Shown here: piece after piece, positions 50,744 through 59,061 of the stretch | Layout of the letters: each line of letters begins with the position of its first letter | Position numbering within the stretch: the first letter of the stretch is position 1 | NCBI RefSeq assembly: GCF_037335815.1 | Contig: NZ_CP147841.1 | Span: 3,162,001-3,226,000, forward strand | Length of the DNA stretch: 64,000 nt | Source of the DNA: Salinirubellus litoreus | GTDB lineage: Archaea; Halobacteriota; Halobacteria; Halobacteriales; Haloarculaceae | Direction: 5' to 3' | Notes under the pieces: model-generated | Told to the model about the DNA's origin: nothing | The model's database searches: none | Seen by the model: only the letters and a program-made list of their open reading frames with translations | Made by a program: the position numbers and the translations under genes

Positions 50744-51964
50744 CTACCCGAACATCGTGCCGGGGTCGTGGAGGTGCTCGCGCGCCACGTCGTCGTCGAG
50801 GTCGATCCCGAGCCCGGGCGTCTCGGGCACCTCGATGTAGCCGTCCTCGATGAGCGGGTCGTCGTGGTCGTGGAGGTCGTCCCACCAGTCGACGTCGCGG
50901 GCGTGGTACTCTAGCACGTCGAAGTTGGGGACCGACGCGCCGAGATGGACGCAGGCCATCGTCCCGATGGGGCCACAGACGTTGTGCGGCGAGAAGGCGA
51001 TGTAGTTCTCCTCGGCGCGGTTGGCGATGGCCCGCGACTCGGCGAGCCCGCCGCACGTGGTCGGGTCGGGGGTGACGATGTCGACCCCGAACTCGTAGAG
51101 GAGGTCCTTGAACTCGTGGACGCGGAAGCGGTTCTCGCCGGTCGCGATCGGAACCTCGGACGCGCGGGTCACCTCGCGCTGGGCCTCCATGTTCTCCGGC
51201 GGGACGGGGTCCTCGAGCCACATGAGGTCGTACGGCTCGAGCTTCCGGCAGACCCGCTTGGCGCTGTCGAGCGTGTAGTCCCAGTGGATGTCGAACGCGA
51301 GGTCGATGTCGTAGCCGATGGCGTCCCGGATGGCCTCGACGGTCTCGCGCTTGCGCTCGATGGCCCCGTTCGACACCCGCCCGTTGTACGGGTCGGGGTG
51401 GTTGTCGAACGGCTGGTCGAGGTCGAACTTGAGTGCGGTGAAGCCCTCGTCGACGACCTCCTCGGCGGCCTCGGCGTACGCCTCGACCGCGTAGGCGTCG
51501 TCGCTCGCGGGGGAGTGGTAGCCGTGTTCGAGCGCGAACGCCTCGCCGGCATGACAGTCACAGTAGATGCGGACCTCGTCGCGGTACTTCCCCCCGAGGA
51601 GCTGGTAGACGGGCAGGCCGAGTATCTTGCCCGCGACGTCCCAGAGGGCGATCTCGATGCCGGAGGCGGCGGTGACGACCTTTCCGGTCGTCCCGCTGTG
51701 GCCCGAGGTCTCCTGGACCATCCGGCGGAACAGCCGCTCGACGTCGAGCGGGTTCTCGCCGATGAGGAACCGCTTCATGTACTCCATGATATCGGTGACA
51801 CCCCCGCCCCGGTAGGACTCGCCGACGCCGACGACGCCAGCGTCCGTGTGGACGCGGACGAGGTTCCACTCGAAGTTGCCCTTGATCACGCAGGTCTCGA
51901 TGTCCGTAATCTCCACGTCGCGGCCCTCGCCGCGGTTGGTCGCGTGGTTGGAATAGTCTCTCAT
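50744..51964 (-). CDS. Galactonate/gluconate dehydratase-like enolase-superfamily enzyme (K-x-D, D-x-H)
   Basis: 406 residues from the ATG at 51964; the segment RGEGRDVEITDIE parallels RTEERDVEITGID of the paralogue at 36119. Active-site positions: K179-x-D181 (LKFDLD), D225 with H227 (FDIHWDY), E251 (WLEDPVPPEN), E277 (ATGENRF), D300 (TPDPTTCGG), H327 (PHNVCGPIG). Predicted acid-sugar dehydratase forming a 2-keto-3-deoxy aldonate. A longer insert after the K-x-D strand (NHPDPYNGRVSNG) distinguishes it from the paralogue and may tune substrate size. A D-2-hydroxyacid dehydrogenase lies downstream on the same strand. Confidence 0.84.
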   Translation of the reverse strand: MRDYSNHATNRGEGRDVEITDIETCVIKGNFEWNLVRVHTDAGVVGVGESYRGGGVTDIMEYMKRFLIGENPLDVERLFRRMVQETSGHSGTTGKVVTAASGIEIALWDVAGKILGLPVYQLLGGKYRDEVRIYCDCHAGEAFALEHGYHSPASDDAYAVEAYAEAAEEVVDEGFTALKFDLDQPFDNHPDPYNGRVSNGAIERKRETVEAIRDAIGYDIDLAFDIHWDYTLDSAKRVCRKLEPYDLMWLEDPVPPENMEAQREVTRASEVPIATGENRFRVHEFKDLLYEFGVDIVTPDPTTCGGLAESRAIANRAEENYIAFSPHNVCGPIGTMACVHLGASVPNFDVLEYHARDVDWWDDLHDHDDPLIEDGYIEVPETPGLGIDLDDDVAREHLHDPGTMFG

Positions 51965-52108
51965 CGCGGTATGGTAGTCGTTTACGGGGGGTGTTGTATG
52001 CGTTTGGGTTCGGGTGTCGAGGGGGGAGGGGGAGCGGAAATACGGGTAGGAGTGAGCGCTCACGCCCCGGTCCTCCCCGGACGAACACGACCAGGGACCG
52101 AAGCCGGG

Positions 52109-52115
52109 GTTTTTG
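52109..52115 (+). promoter_or_regulatory. TATA-like box for the gene at 52139
   Basis: gtttttg, 24-30 nt before the ATG at 52139. Confidence 0.55.
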
Positions 52116-52138
52116 TCCCTCACCCGGAAGCAGGACGT

Positions 52139-52546
52139 ATGGCCGGTGAGCTGGTCCTCGTCCTATTCGTCTGGGGGATGGTCGCGTTCGCCGTCGCCAT
52201 CGACGCGAGCAGACGGGGTCACCACGGCGGATTCTGGGCCGTCCTGACCCTGTTCACCGGTCCCTTCGGTGCCCTCCTCTACGGACTGGTCGCCCTGGTG
52301 ACGAACGGTCGGCCCGATGACGGGCCGGAACCGGAGCCGGAGCCGATCCGCGTCTGTCCCGCCTGCTCGTCGGAACACGACGATTCGTCGAACTACTGTG
52401 GCGAGTGTGGGGCCGAGCTCGGGTCCGAGCACGAACGCCCGGTCGGACGGCGGCTCATGACCGGGTCGAGGCGGTACTGCAACAACTGCAGGTCCGAGGT
52501 CGGCCGCGAGGCGGACACGTGCCCGAGCTGCGGCGCTGTCTTCTGA
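52139..52546 (+). CDS. Membrane protein with double zinc ribbon
   Basis: 135 residues. Two transmembrane helices near the N-terminus (about 4-21 and 32-54, with GFWAVLTLFTGPFGALLYGLV) are followed by a Pro/Glu-rich linker. Two zinc-ribbon units then follow, with cysteine pairs C73/C76, C87/C90 and C114/C117, C128/C131. The fusion of a PLD-nuclease-N-like helical pair to zinc ribbons is common in small haloarchaeal proteins of unknown role. It is flanked by divergent and convergent enolase-family genes but has no clear metabolic link. Confidence 0.75.
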   Translation: MAGELVLVLFVWGMVAFAVAIDASRRGHHGGFWAVLTLFTGPFGALLYGLVALVTNGRPDDGPEPEPEPIRVCPACSSEHDDSSNYCGECGAELGSEHERPVGRRLMTGSRRYCNNCRSEVGREADTCPSCGAVF

Positions 52547-52617
52547 AAGGACCGTCTATCTCCGTCCTCTCCTAACCCCGTCCGTCCCGCGTGAGGGCGA
52601 GACGGACCGAAATCGCT

Positions 52618-53721
52618 CTAGATCCGGTACTCCTCGAGCGCGTCGCGGTCGAGTGTCACGCCGTGGCCGTGACGGTCGGGGATCTCGATGGCCCCGTCCT
52701 CGGGCGTGAGGGGGTTGTCGACCACGTCGTCGAAGGATTTGACGTCCGAGTCGCGGTAGAAGTACTCCGCCCAGAGCGCGTTCTCGGTGGCCGCGAGCAG
52801 CTGGACGTGGAGGTCCCAGTTGTAGTGGGGGGCGACGGGGACGTCGAACGAGGCGGCGGTGTTGGCGACCTTCAGCCACTCGGTGACGCCGCCGACCACC
52901 GTGACGTCGGGCTGGACGATCTCGACCGCCCCCTCGCGGAGGAGTTCGGCGAAGCCGTAGCGCGAGAACTCGAGTTCGCCCGCGACGACCGGGTAGTCGA
53001 GCGCCTCGTTGACCTCCCGCATCAGGTCGACGGAGTCGGGCATCACCGGCTCCTCGATGAAGTAGGGGTCGTACTCGCCGAACGCCCGGCAGGCCCGGAC
53101 CGCCTCCTGCTTGTTCTTCCACTTGCCGTTGGCGTCCATCAGGAGCGTCCGGTCGGGGCCGATGGCCTCGCGGACGGTCCGGACCCGCTCTACCTCCTCC
53201 TCGACGGAGAGCCGACCGACCTTCATCTTCACGACGTCGTGGCCGCGGTCGACGTAGGTCTCCATCTCCTCGCGGAGCCCCGAGAGCCCCTTGCCCTCGC
53301 GGTAGTATCCGCCCGAGGCGTACGCCGGTATCGGCTCGGTACCGCCGCCGAGGAGTTTGGCGAGGGACATCCCCGCGGCCTTGGCCTTGATGTCCCAGAG
53401 CGCGAGGTCGACACAGGAGATCGCCCGGACCAGAACGCCCTTGCGTCCGATCTGGACCGTCCCGTCGAACATCTCGCGCCAGAGACGCTCGGTGTCGCGG
53501 GGGTCCTCGCCGACCAGCATCGGCTCGAGGAGATCCGAGACCGCGTCGGCGACCAGTGGCGCGCCACCGTAGCCCAGCGAGTAGCCGAGCCCCTCGTGGC
53601 CCTCGTCGGTGCGCACGTAGACGATGGCGTGATCGCGTCGTTCGAGTGTCCGCGTCGCGAACGACACGGGGCTGTCCAGCGGTATCGAGATCGGAAACGC
53701 CTCTACCTCCGTTATCTCCAT
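52618..53721 (-). CDS. Enolase-superfamily enzyme, mandelate racemase subgroup (K-x-K)
   Basis: 367 residues from the ATG at 53721. Active-site positions: K165-x-K167 (VKMKVG), D196 and N198 (MDANGKW), E223 (FIEEP), E249 (VAGELEF), D272 (QPDVTVVGG), H299 (PHYNW). A complete mandelate-racemase-like acid/base set, close to racemase/dehydratases of aromatic or aldonic acids. The PHYNWDLHVQL segment resembles L-talarate/galactarate-like dehydratases more than muconate cycloisomerases (tentative). It is the downstream gene of a minus-strand group containing two membrane or unknown proteins. Confidence 0.85.
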   Translation of the reverse strand: MEITEVEAFPISIPLDSPVSFATRTLERRDHAIVYVRTDEGHEGLGYSLGYGGAPLVADAVSDLLEPMLVGEDPRDTERLWREMFDGTVQIGRKGVLVRAISCVDLALWDIKAKAAGMSLAKLLGGGTEPIPAYASGGYYREGKGLSGLREEMETYVDRGHDVVKMKVGRLSVEEEVERVRTVREAIGPDRTLLMDANGKWKNKQEAVRACRAFGEYDPYFIEEPVMPDSVDLMREVNEALDYPVVAGELEFSRYGFAELLREGAVEIVQPDVTVVGGVTEWLKVANTAASFDVPVAPHYNWDLHVQLLAATENALWAEYFYRDSDVKSFDDVVDNPLTPEDGAIEIPDRHGHGVTLDRDALEEYRI

Positions 53722-53746
53722 GTGTGCTCGTCGCACACGGACCTGG

Positions 53747-53754
53747 TTGAAAGC
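53747..53754 (-). promoter_or_regulatory. TATA-like box for the gene starting at 53721
   Basis: Minus-strand gctttcaa, 26-33 nt upstream of the ATG at 53721. Confidence 0.4.
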
Positions 53755-53793
53755 CTTTTCCGTCGACCGGGGGCCCACCCGCCGCTGACGGGT

Positions 53794-54828
53794 TCAGACG
53801 GGCCGGTCGGCCGCGCGCCGGAGGGCGTCGCGCGTGGCCAGAAGCTCGTCCGTCCCCCGTGTGTCCCGCTCGATACGCCGGGTGAGCGCCGTCGCGATCG
53901 CCGCCTCGGCCTCGTGGAGGTTCGCCTCGATTCGATCGGCCCGGGCCGCCTGCGCCGATGTGAGCGACCCGTCCCGCGCCTCGGAGAGCAGGTCGCGCAC
54001 GTCCTCGCTCATCCGTAGCGACTGCTGGCCGTGCTCGACCAGTCGGGTGGTGTTGTTCGACTCCCACCTGACCTCGACGGCCTCCTCGCCGAGCGCACCG
54101 ACGAGGAACCCCGCCTTCGAGAGGGCCGCGTCCGTCCCCGAGACGCCGGGGACGACGTCGGCCCGGGCGTCGATGGTGACGAGCACCGCCTTCTCCCCCG
54201 AGGTGTACGCGTCGGCCGGGTAGGCCCCGTTCACGATGGCACCGGCACCGACGACGAGGAGCGCGACGAGGAACACGCCCAGGAACACGCGGGGGGCACC
54301 CTGGACCCGGTCGGGGCGGCGAAGCGGGTTGTTCGTCCGGTCGGTCAGCGAGTGGGATCGCACGGATTCGATGACGTCGACGAGCCGTCGGGTCCGCTTC
54401 GAGGCCCCGGTCACCGCGAGGTGGCCATGACGGGTCAGACGGACGAACGAGCTGTGAAAGCCCGCGTGGGTGACGATCAGCCCGTCGCCGTCGCTGAACT
54501 CCTCGTGACGTACCCCGTCGAAACCCTCCGCGTCGCGGACCGCGTCGGCGATGGCCGCCAGCTCGGCGTCCGGGTCATCGACCCTCGACTCGGAGACGTA
54601 CGTCGCGTCGCGCTGTCCGTCGCCCGATCTGACGGCCCGCAACTGTCGCCAGCCGCGCCGCGTCCAGAGCTTCCCGTGTGCCAGGACCGTCGGTAACACC
54701 ATCACCACGAGCGCCAGCGCCGCGGCCACCGCGAACGAGACCCACCCAGGATACCGAAGGAGGGCCCAGCCGCTCGCCACCAGGAGGAGTACCCCACCGC
54801 CGAGCGAGAGGCCCCTGAGTTTGTTCAT
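53794..54828 (-). CDS. Membrane protein of unknown function
   Basis: 344 residues. Two transmembrane helices at about 7-24 and 30-49, a soluble mixed alpha/beta domain (about 55-175), a third helix at about 181-201, then a C-terminal part with a coiled-coil-like stretch rich in Arg, Glu and Ala (about 275-335). No family recognised. Only 2 nt separate its start from the stop of the 94-residue gene at 54831, so the two form a transcriptional unit. The pair appears unrelated to the surrounding catabolic genes. Confidence 0.7.
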   Translation of the reverse strand: MNKLRGLSLGGGVLLLVASGWALLRYPGWVSFAVAAALALVVMVLPTVLAHGKLWTRRGWRQLRAVRSGDGQRDATYVSESRVDDPDAELAAIADAVRDAEGFDGVRHEEFSDGDGLIVTHAGFHSSFVRLTRHGHLAVTGASKRTRRLVDVIESVRSHSLTDRTNNPLRRPDRVQGAPRVFLGVFLVALLVVGAGAIVNGAYPADAYTSGEKAVLVTIDARADVVPGVSGTDAALSKAGFLVGALGEEAVEVRWESNNTTRLVEHGQQSLRMSEDVRDLLSEARDGSLTSAQAARADRIEANLHEAEAAIATALTRRIERDTRGTDELLATRDALRRAADRPV

Positions 54829-54830
54829 GG

Positions 54831-55115
54831 TCAGCGCCGGAGGAACGTCCGTTTGATACGCCCGAACAGTCCCGTCTCGCGGGCCGCGAGCTCCTGTTCG
54901 ACGAGATCCCCGACCTTCTCTTCGAGGTCGCTCCGGCTCTCGAACCGGTCGAGGTCACCGTGCGCGAACAGCTCCGAGAGCATCGTCGAGTTACCCTTCT
55001 CGTCGAGCTGGACGTTCGCGAGGGCGTGCTCGCGTTCGAGCCGCCGGACGGAGACCGGGTACGACCACCCCGACTCCTCGATGAGTTCGTGCACCGCATC
55101 GGGGCCGTGAGCCAT
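54831..55115 (-). CDS. Small conserved haloarchaeal protein (DUF5789-like)
   Basis: 94 residues from the ATG at 55115. The sequence ELIEESGWSYPVSVRRLEREHALANVQ and MLSELFAHGDLDRFESRSDLEE resembles short haloarchaeal proteins of the DUF5789 type that pair a helix, a YPVS turn and an acidic helix. That match is from memory of the motif style, so it is tentative. It starts upstream of and is 2 nt from the membrane-protein gene at 53794-54828. Function unknown. Confidence 0.6.
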   Translation of the reverse strand: MAHGPDAVHELIEESGWSYPVSVRRLEREHALANVQLDEKGNSTMLSELFAHGDLDRFESRSDLEEKVGDLVEQELAARETGLFGRIKRTFLRR

Positions 55116-55209
55116 ACTCCAGATAGGTGCGCTCGCACCTATAAACCTTGCAGAGCGCGGCCGGTCGACCCGCCGGACCCCGATATCCCCGGATCTTCCC
55201 GTCGTCCCG

Positions 55210-56181
55210 TTACCGGACCCTGTTCTCGACGTCATCGAGCGCGCCGGTCTCGACCCGCGCGACGTTCCCGGCCACGATCTCCGCCAGCCGGGCGTAGTAC
55301 TGCGACGTGTGTCCGGAGTTGTGCGGCGTGACGACGACGTTGCCCATCCCCCAGAGCTCGTGGTCCGCGGGGAGCGGCTCCGGATCCGTCACGTCGAGTG
55401 CCGCCCCCCGGATCCCGTTGTCCCGGAGCGCGTCCAGCAGCGCGTCCGTCTCGACGATGGGCCCCCGCCCGACGTTCACGACGACCGACTCCGGCGAGAG
55501 CGTATCCAGCGCCGCCCCGTCGACGAGCCCGCGGGTCGTCTCGGTCAGCGGACAGGCGAGCACGAGGTAGTCCGTCTCGGCGAGGGCCTCGTGGAACGAG
55601 GCCTCGTCGAATCCGAACACCTCGTCGGTCGGCCCGCCCTTCTCGGGCGTGTAGCGGACGCCGAGGACCCGGGGACCGAACGGTCGTAGCCGCTCGACGA
55701 CGGCCTGCCCGATTGCCCCGAGTCCCGCGACCGTGACCGTCGAGTCGCCCAGCTCGGTGGGGTGGGCCTGGTAGTGACGCCACTCCGACCGCTCGTTCCG
55801 ACGGACGCCCTCGTGGAGGTTGCGGCTGAACAGGAGTATCGACCCGATCACCTGCTCGGCGATGTTGGGGCCGTGGACCCCCGAGGCGTTCGTCACCACG
55901 ACGTCCCGTTCCTCCAGCTCGTCGAGCGGGAGGTGGTCGTAGCCGGCGGCGGCACACGCGAACATCCGCAGTTCTGCCGCGCGCTCGACCAGCCCGTCGT
56001 CGAGCCCGTGGCCGGTCGCGACGGGCGCTCTCGCGACGAGTTCGCGTTCCTCGGCCGGCGTCCTCGCCCTGACGACCTCGTGGTCGGGGAGCCGCTCGCG
56101 GAGCTCCTCGGCGTACGTCTCGGTCGACATCCCGTGGGCGCCCCGCCGGAGCACGAGCACGTCCGGGTCTGTCCCGCTCAC
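55210..56181 (-). CDS. D-2-hydroxyacid dehydrogenase
   Basis: 323 residues from a GTG at 56181. NAD-binding GLGAIG (153-158), catalytic R239 (VGRGP), E268 (TDPEPLP) and H287 (TPHNSGHT). The PEPLP-x-x-H-x-LW segment (near 267-277) and TPHNSG with H at the end match the GhrA/haloarchaeal ddh-type branch, which reduces glyoxylate, hydroxypyruvate or 2-keto acids. After strand 2 it has RYTPEKGG rather than an acid, which suggests NADP (inference). It is divergent from the LarA-like gene at 56332. Confidence 0.86.
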   Translation of the reverse strand: MSGTDPDVLVLRRGAHGMSTETYAEELRERLPDHEVVRARTPAEERELVARAPVATGHGLDDGLVERAAELRMFACAAAGYDHLPLDELEERDVVVTNASGVHGPNIAEQVIGSILLFSRNLHEGVRRNERSEWRHYQAHPTELGDSTVTVAGLGAIGQAVVERLRPFGPRVLGVRYTPEKGGPTDEVFGFDEASFHEALAETDYLVLACPLTETTRGLVDGAALDTLSPESVVVNVGRGPIVETDALLDALRDNGIRGAALDVTDPEPLPADHELWGMGNVVVTPHNSGHTSQYYARLAEIVAGNVARVETGALDDVENRVR

Positions 56182-56301
56182 CGGTCCTCACCGTCCACTC
56201 GAAGCGACATGTGTGGTGAGCGTGCGGCCATCCCCTTAGTTTCGCTAGCCCTCACTCGCATGCCGCGGGATCCGGGAGCCGGTGCGGTCGGCCCGCGCTG
56301 G

Positions 56302-56307
56302 GTTTAT
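56302..56307 (+). promoter_or_regulatory. TATA-like box for the LarA-like gene at 56332
   Basis: gtttat, 25-30 nt before the ATG at 56332; an ATG embedded in this box is not the start. Confidence 0.55.
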
Positions 56308-56331
56308 GCGCCTCACCGCCGAGCCCCGGCC

Positions 56332-57624
56332 ATGGAGTTCCCCGACGAAGCGACGATCTCGGGAGTGCTCGACCCCGTCGAGTTCCCGCACTTTCACGAC
56401 GTCCGCTACGATCCGCCGACGCCCGAACTCGAAGATACGCCCGGGGCGGCCCGCGAGGCGGTCGACGCGCTCGCCGTCGACGCCCTGCCGGCGGGTGCGT
56501 CCGTGGCGGTCGGGGTCGGGAGCCGCGGGATCACCGACCTCGTGCCGATCGTCGAGGCCGTGGTCGGACGACTCGACGAGCACGGCCTCTCGCCGGTGGT
56601 CGTCCCCGCGATGGGGAGCCACGGCGGGGCGACCGCCGAGGGCCAGCGCGAGGTGCTCGCGGCGATGGGAATCACCGAGGAGTCACTCGGCTGTCCCATC
56701 GATGCCCGGATGGAGACGGTCGTGCTCGGCGAGTCCGAACTGGGCCAGCCCGTCCGGTTCGGTGTCGCAGCCCTCGAAGCCGACGCCGTGATGGTCGTCA
56801 ACCGGGTGAAGGCCCACACAAACTTCACTGGGCCGTTCGAGAGCGGCCTCACGAAGATGTCCACGGTGGGTCTCGGGAAGCAGAAGGGCGCGAGCGCGAT
56901 CCACGAGCGGGCGCTCGTCGAGGGGTACGTCCCCGTCCTCGGGGCGGCGTTCGAGGTCGTCCGCAGGGAGGTGGACCTGCTCGGCGGCGTCGCCATCGTC
57001 GAGAACTTCGAGGACCGAACGGCGGAGGTCGAGGGCGTCCCCGCGAGCGACCTCCCCGAGGCCGAGACCGCCCTGCTCGAACGCGCCTACGAGTACATGC
57101 CGACGCTCCCCTACGACGAACTCGACGTACTGGTCGTCGAGGAGATCGGCAAGGACGTCTCCGGGGCGGGGATGGACACGAACGTCATCGGTCGGTACGA
57201 GGTGCTCAACGCCGAGGAGCCCGAGTCACCCGATATAAAGCGTATCCTCGTCCTCGGGCTGACCGAGGCCACCCACGGCAACGGTCAGGGGATCGGCCTC
57301 GCGGACCTCACCACCGTCGACGTGGTCGAGGAACTCGACCTGGATCAGGTGTACGCGAACGCGCTGACGAGTTCGTCGTTCTCGAAGGCGCGGCTCCCGC
57401 TCGCGCTCCCGAACGACGAACTCGGGCTCGCCGCGGCCGTCTCGGGGGTCGGCCCGTACGACCCCGAGGAGGCGCGCATCGCCTGGATACGCGACACGGG
57501 TCACCTCTCGGAGTTCCGCGTCTCGCCAGCACTGGCCCGCAGTGCTCCGGAACACGTCGAGGTCGTCGGCCGGTCGCGGCTGACCTTCGAGGACGGCGAG
57601 GCGCGGTTCGAGCCCGTCGAATGA
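56332..57624 (+). CDS. LarA-like nickel-pincer-dependent isomerase (twin of 24882)
   Basis: 430 residues. Putative nickel-pincer residues are H97 (GSHGGA), H162 (VKAHTNF), K175 (GLTKMSTVG) and H191 (SAIHERA), with spacings 65/13/16 identical to the paralogue at 24882 and close to LarA (66/10/16). GLGKQKGA and VVEEIGKDVSGAGMDTNVIG are shared nearly unchanged between the two. Predicted racemase or epimerase of a 2-hydroxy acid, perhaps a sugar acid (inference). It leads a plus-strand run of SDR, cupin, FAH and enolase-family genes. LarB, LarC and LarE are absent from the window. Confidence 0.8.
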   Translation: MEFPDEATISGVLDPVEFPHFHDVRYDPPTPELEDTPGAAREAVDALAVDALPAGASVAVGVGSRGITDLVPIVEAVVGRLDEHGLSPVVVPAMGSHGGATAEGQREVLAAMGITEESLGCPIDARMETVVLGESELGQPVRFGVAALEADAVMVVNRVKAHTNFTGPFESGLTKMSTVGLGKQKGASAIHERALVEGYVPVLGAAFEVVRREVDLLGGVAIVENFEDRTAEVEGVPASDLPEAETALLERAYEYMPTLPYDELDVLVVEEIGKDVSGAGMDTNVIGRYEVLNAEEPESPDIKRILVLGLTEATHGNGQGIGLADLTTVDVVEELDLDQVYANALTSSSFSKARLPLALPNDELGLAAAVSGVGPYDPEEARIAWIRDTGHLSEFRVSPALARSAPEHVEVVGRSRLTFEDGEARFEPVE

Positions 57625-57754
57625 TGGCGAGTATCGTAGGTGGTCATAGATCCTCCGTCGAGGATCGCACCACTGGACGCACGCCCACGGGTCGAACCCC
57701 CCGGCTGGCTACGATACTCCCTGCGGCCCGGCCCATCGATCCCATACGTCAACC

Positions 57755-57760
57755 CTTTTG
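57755..57760 (+). promoter_or_regulatory. TATA-like box for the gene at 57784
   Basis: cttttg inside CAACCCTTTTG, 24-29 nt before the ATG at 57784. Confidence 0.55.
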
Positions 57761-57783
57761 AGGGTCGACCTCGCAGGCCCGCT

Positions 57784-58575
57784 ATGGACCTCGACATCGA
57801 GGGGAACGCGGCGCTGGTAACGGCATCGAGCAGCGGCCTCGGCAAGGCGTCGGCGACGGCGCTCGCCAGGGAAGGAGTGAACGTGGTCGTCAACGGCCGG
57901 GACGAGGACCGACTGGAGGCGGCGGCCGAGGAGATCCGCGAGGAGGCGACCGGCGACGTGGTGACCGTCTCGGGCGATCTGACCGAGGCGGCCGACATCG
58001 AGGCGCTGGTCGAGGCGACCGTCGAGGAGTTCGGCGGCCTCGATCACCTCGTCACGAGCGCCGGCGGCCCCCCCTCCGGCCCGTTCCTCGAGACGACCGA
58101 CGAGGACTGGTACGACGCCTACGACCTGCTCGTGATGAGCGTCGTCAGGCTCGCCCGCGAGGCCGAACCCCACCTCCGGGAGGGCGACACCGGCACCATC
58201 GTGAACATCACCTCGCGATCGGTGAAGGAGGCGATCAGTTCGCTCGTCCTGTCCAACTCCGTGCGGATGAGCGTCATCGGCCTGGAGAAGACCCTCTCGA
58301 AGGAGTTCGGCCCCGACATCCGGGCGAACGCCGTCCTCCCGGGGGTCCACGAGACCCCGCGCATCGAGGATCTGGTCGAGCAGTCGGTCGAGCGCGGCGA
58401 GTACGACTCCTACGAGGAGGGGCTCGCGGCACGGGGCGAGGGGATCCCGCTCGAACGGATCGGCGACCCGATGGAGCTCGGCAACACCGTCGCGTTCCTC
58501 TCCTCGCCGCTCTCGGGCTACATCAATGGCCAGGCGATCGTCATCGACGGCGGCGACGGGAGCGCGAACCTGTAA
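57784..58575 (+). CDS. Atypical SDR lacking the Tyr-Lys catalytic pair (twin of 21619)
   Basis: 263 residues, nearly identical in architecture to 21619-22410. Glycine loop SSSGLGKA (15-22), NGRD after strand 2 (R39, NADP-like), SAGGP (92-96) instead of NNAG, Ser144 in NITSR. At the active site SNSVRMSVIGL replaces YxxxK: S157 and R161. The two copies share the same start context (MDLDIEGNAALV versus MELDIEGNAALV) and the same C-terminal INGQAIVIDGG. In this copy the gene is flanked by LarA-like and cupin/FAH genes. Function is probably reduction or isomerisation of a sugar acid or diketo-deoxy acid, but without canonical catalytic residues (inference). Confidence 0.85.
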   Translation: MDLDIEGNAALVTASSSGLGKASATALAREGVNVVVNGRDEDRLEAAAEEIREEATGDVVTVSGDLTEAADIEALVEATVEEFGGLDHLVTSAGGPPSGPFLETTDEDWYDAYDLLVMSVVRLAREAEPHLREGDTGTIVNITSRSVKEAISSLVLSNSVRMSVIGLEKTLSKEFGPDIRANAVLPGVHETPRIEDLVEQSVERGEYDSYEEGLAARGEGIPLERIGDPMELGNTVAFLSSPLSGYINGQAIVIDGGDGSANL

Positions 58576-58716
58576 CGTAACCGGCGATCACTTCTGTGGA
58601 CCCGGTGCGGCGTCGCGACGCTCGAAACGGTACGGCGTCCGGGACTCGGCGCGATCGGTAACCTCGCGTCGAAGACGCCAAGATTCATTCCGTAGGGGTG
58701 CGGTGGTGAGGACGTC

Positions 58717-59061
58717 ATGCAACCAGTGCAGTTCGACGATGCGGAGACGTACGAACCCGAGGAGGGATGGCGACGGGTCGCGATGGCCGGGAGCGAACAG
58801 TTCAGCTTCGAGTGGTTCGAGAAGCCGCCGGGACACTCCTCGCCGATGCACGACCACGAGAACGAACAGGTCTGTCTCGTCACCGAGGGCGAGCTGACCG
58901 TCGTCACCGAGGACGACGAGGTGACACTCGGCCCGTACGACTCGGTCCTCCTCGAATCGAACGAGCCGCACCGCGTCGAGAACACGGGCGACGAGCGTGC
59001 GGTCGGCATCGACGTGTTCGCCCCCGGCCGGTCGTTCGACTTCTGGCTCGACCGCGAATGA
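58717..59061 (+). CDS. Cupin-domain protein
   Basis: 114 residues. Single cupin with metal-site H45-x-H47 plus nearby acid (MHDHENEQV) and H85 (NEPHRVEN), and glycine turns TEGELTVVTED and GPYDSVLLES. Small cupins of this kind bind a metal and act as isomerases, epimerases, lactonases or sugar-acid binding proteins. The next gene overlaps its stop by 4 nt (ATGA), so it is coupled to an FAH-family hydrolase, and an auxiliary role in the same step is likely (inference). Confidence 0.8.
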   Translation: MQPVQFDDAETYEPEEGWRRVAMAGSEQFSFEWFEKPPGHSSPMHDHENEQVCLVTEGELTVVTEDDEVTLGPYDSVLLESNEPHRVENTGDERAVGIDVFAPGRSFDFWLDRE

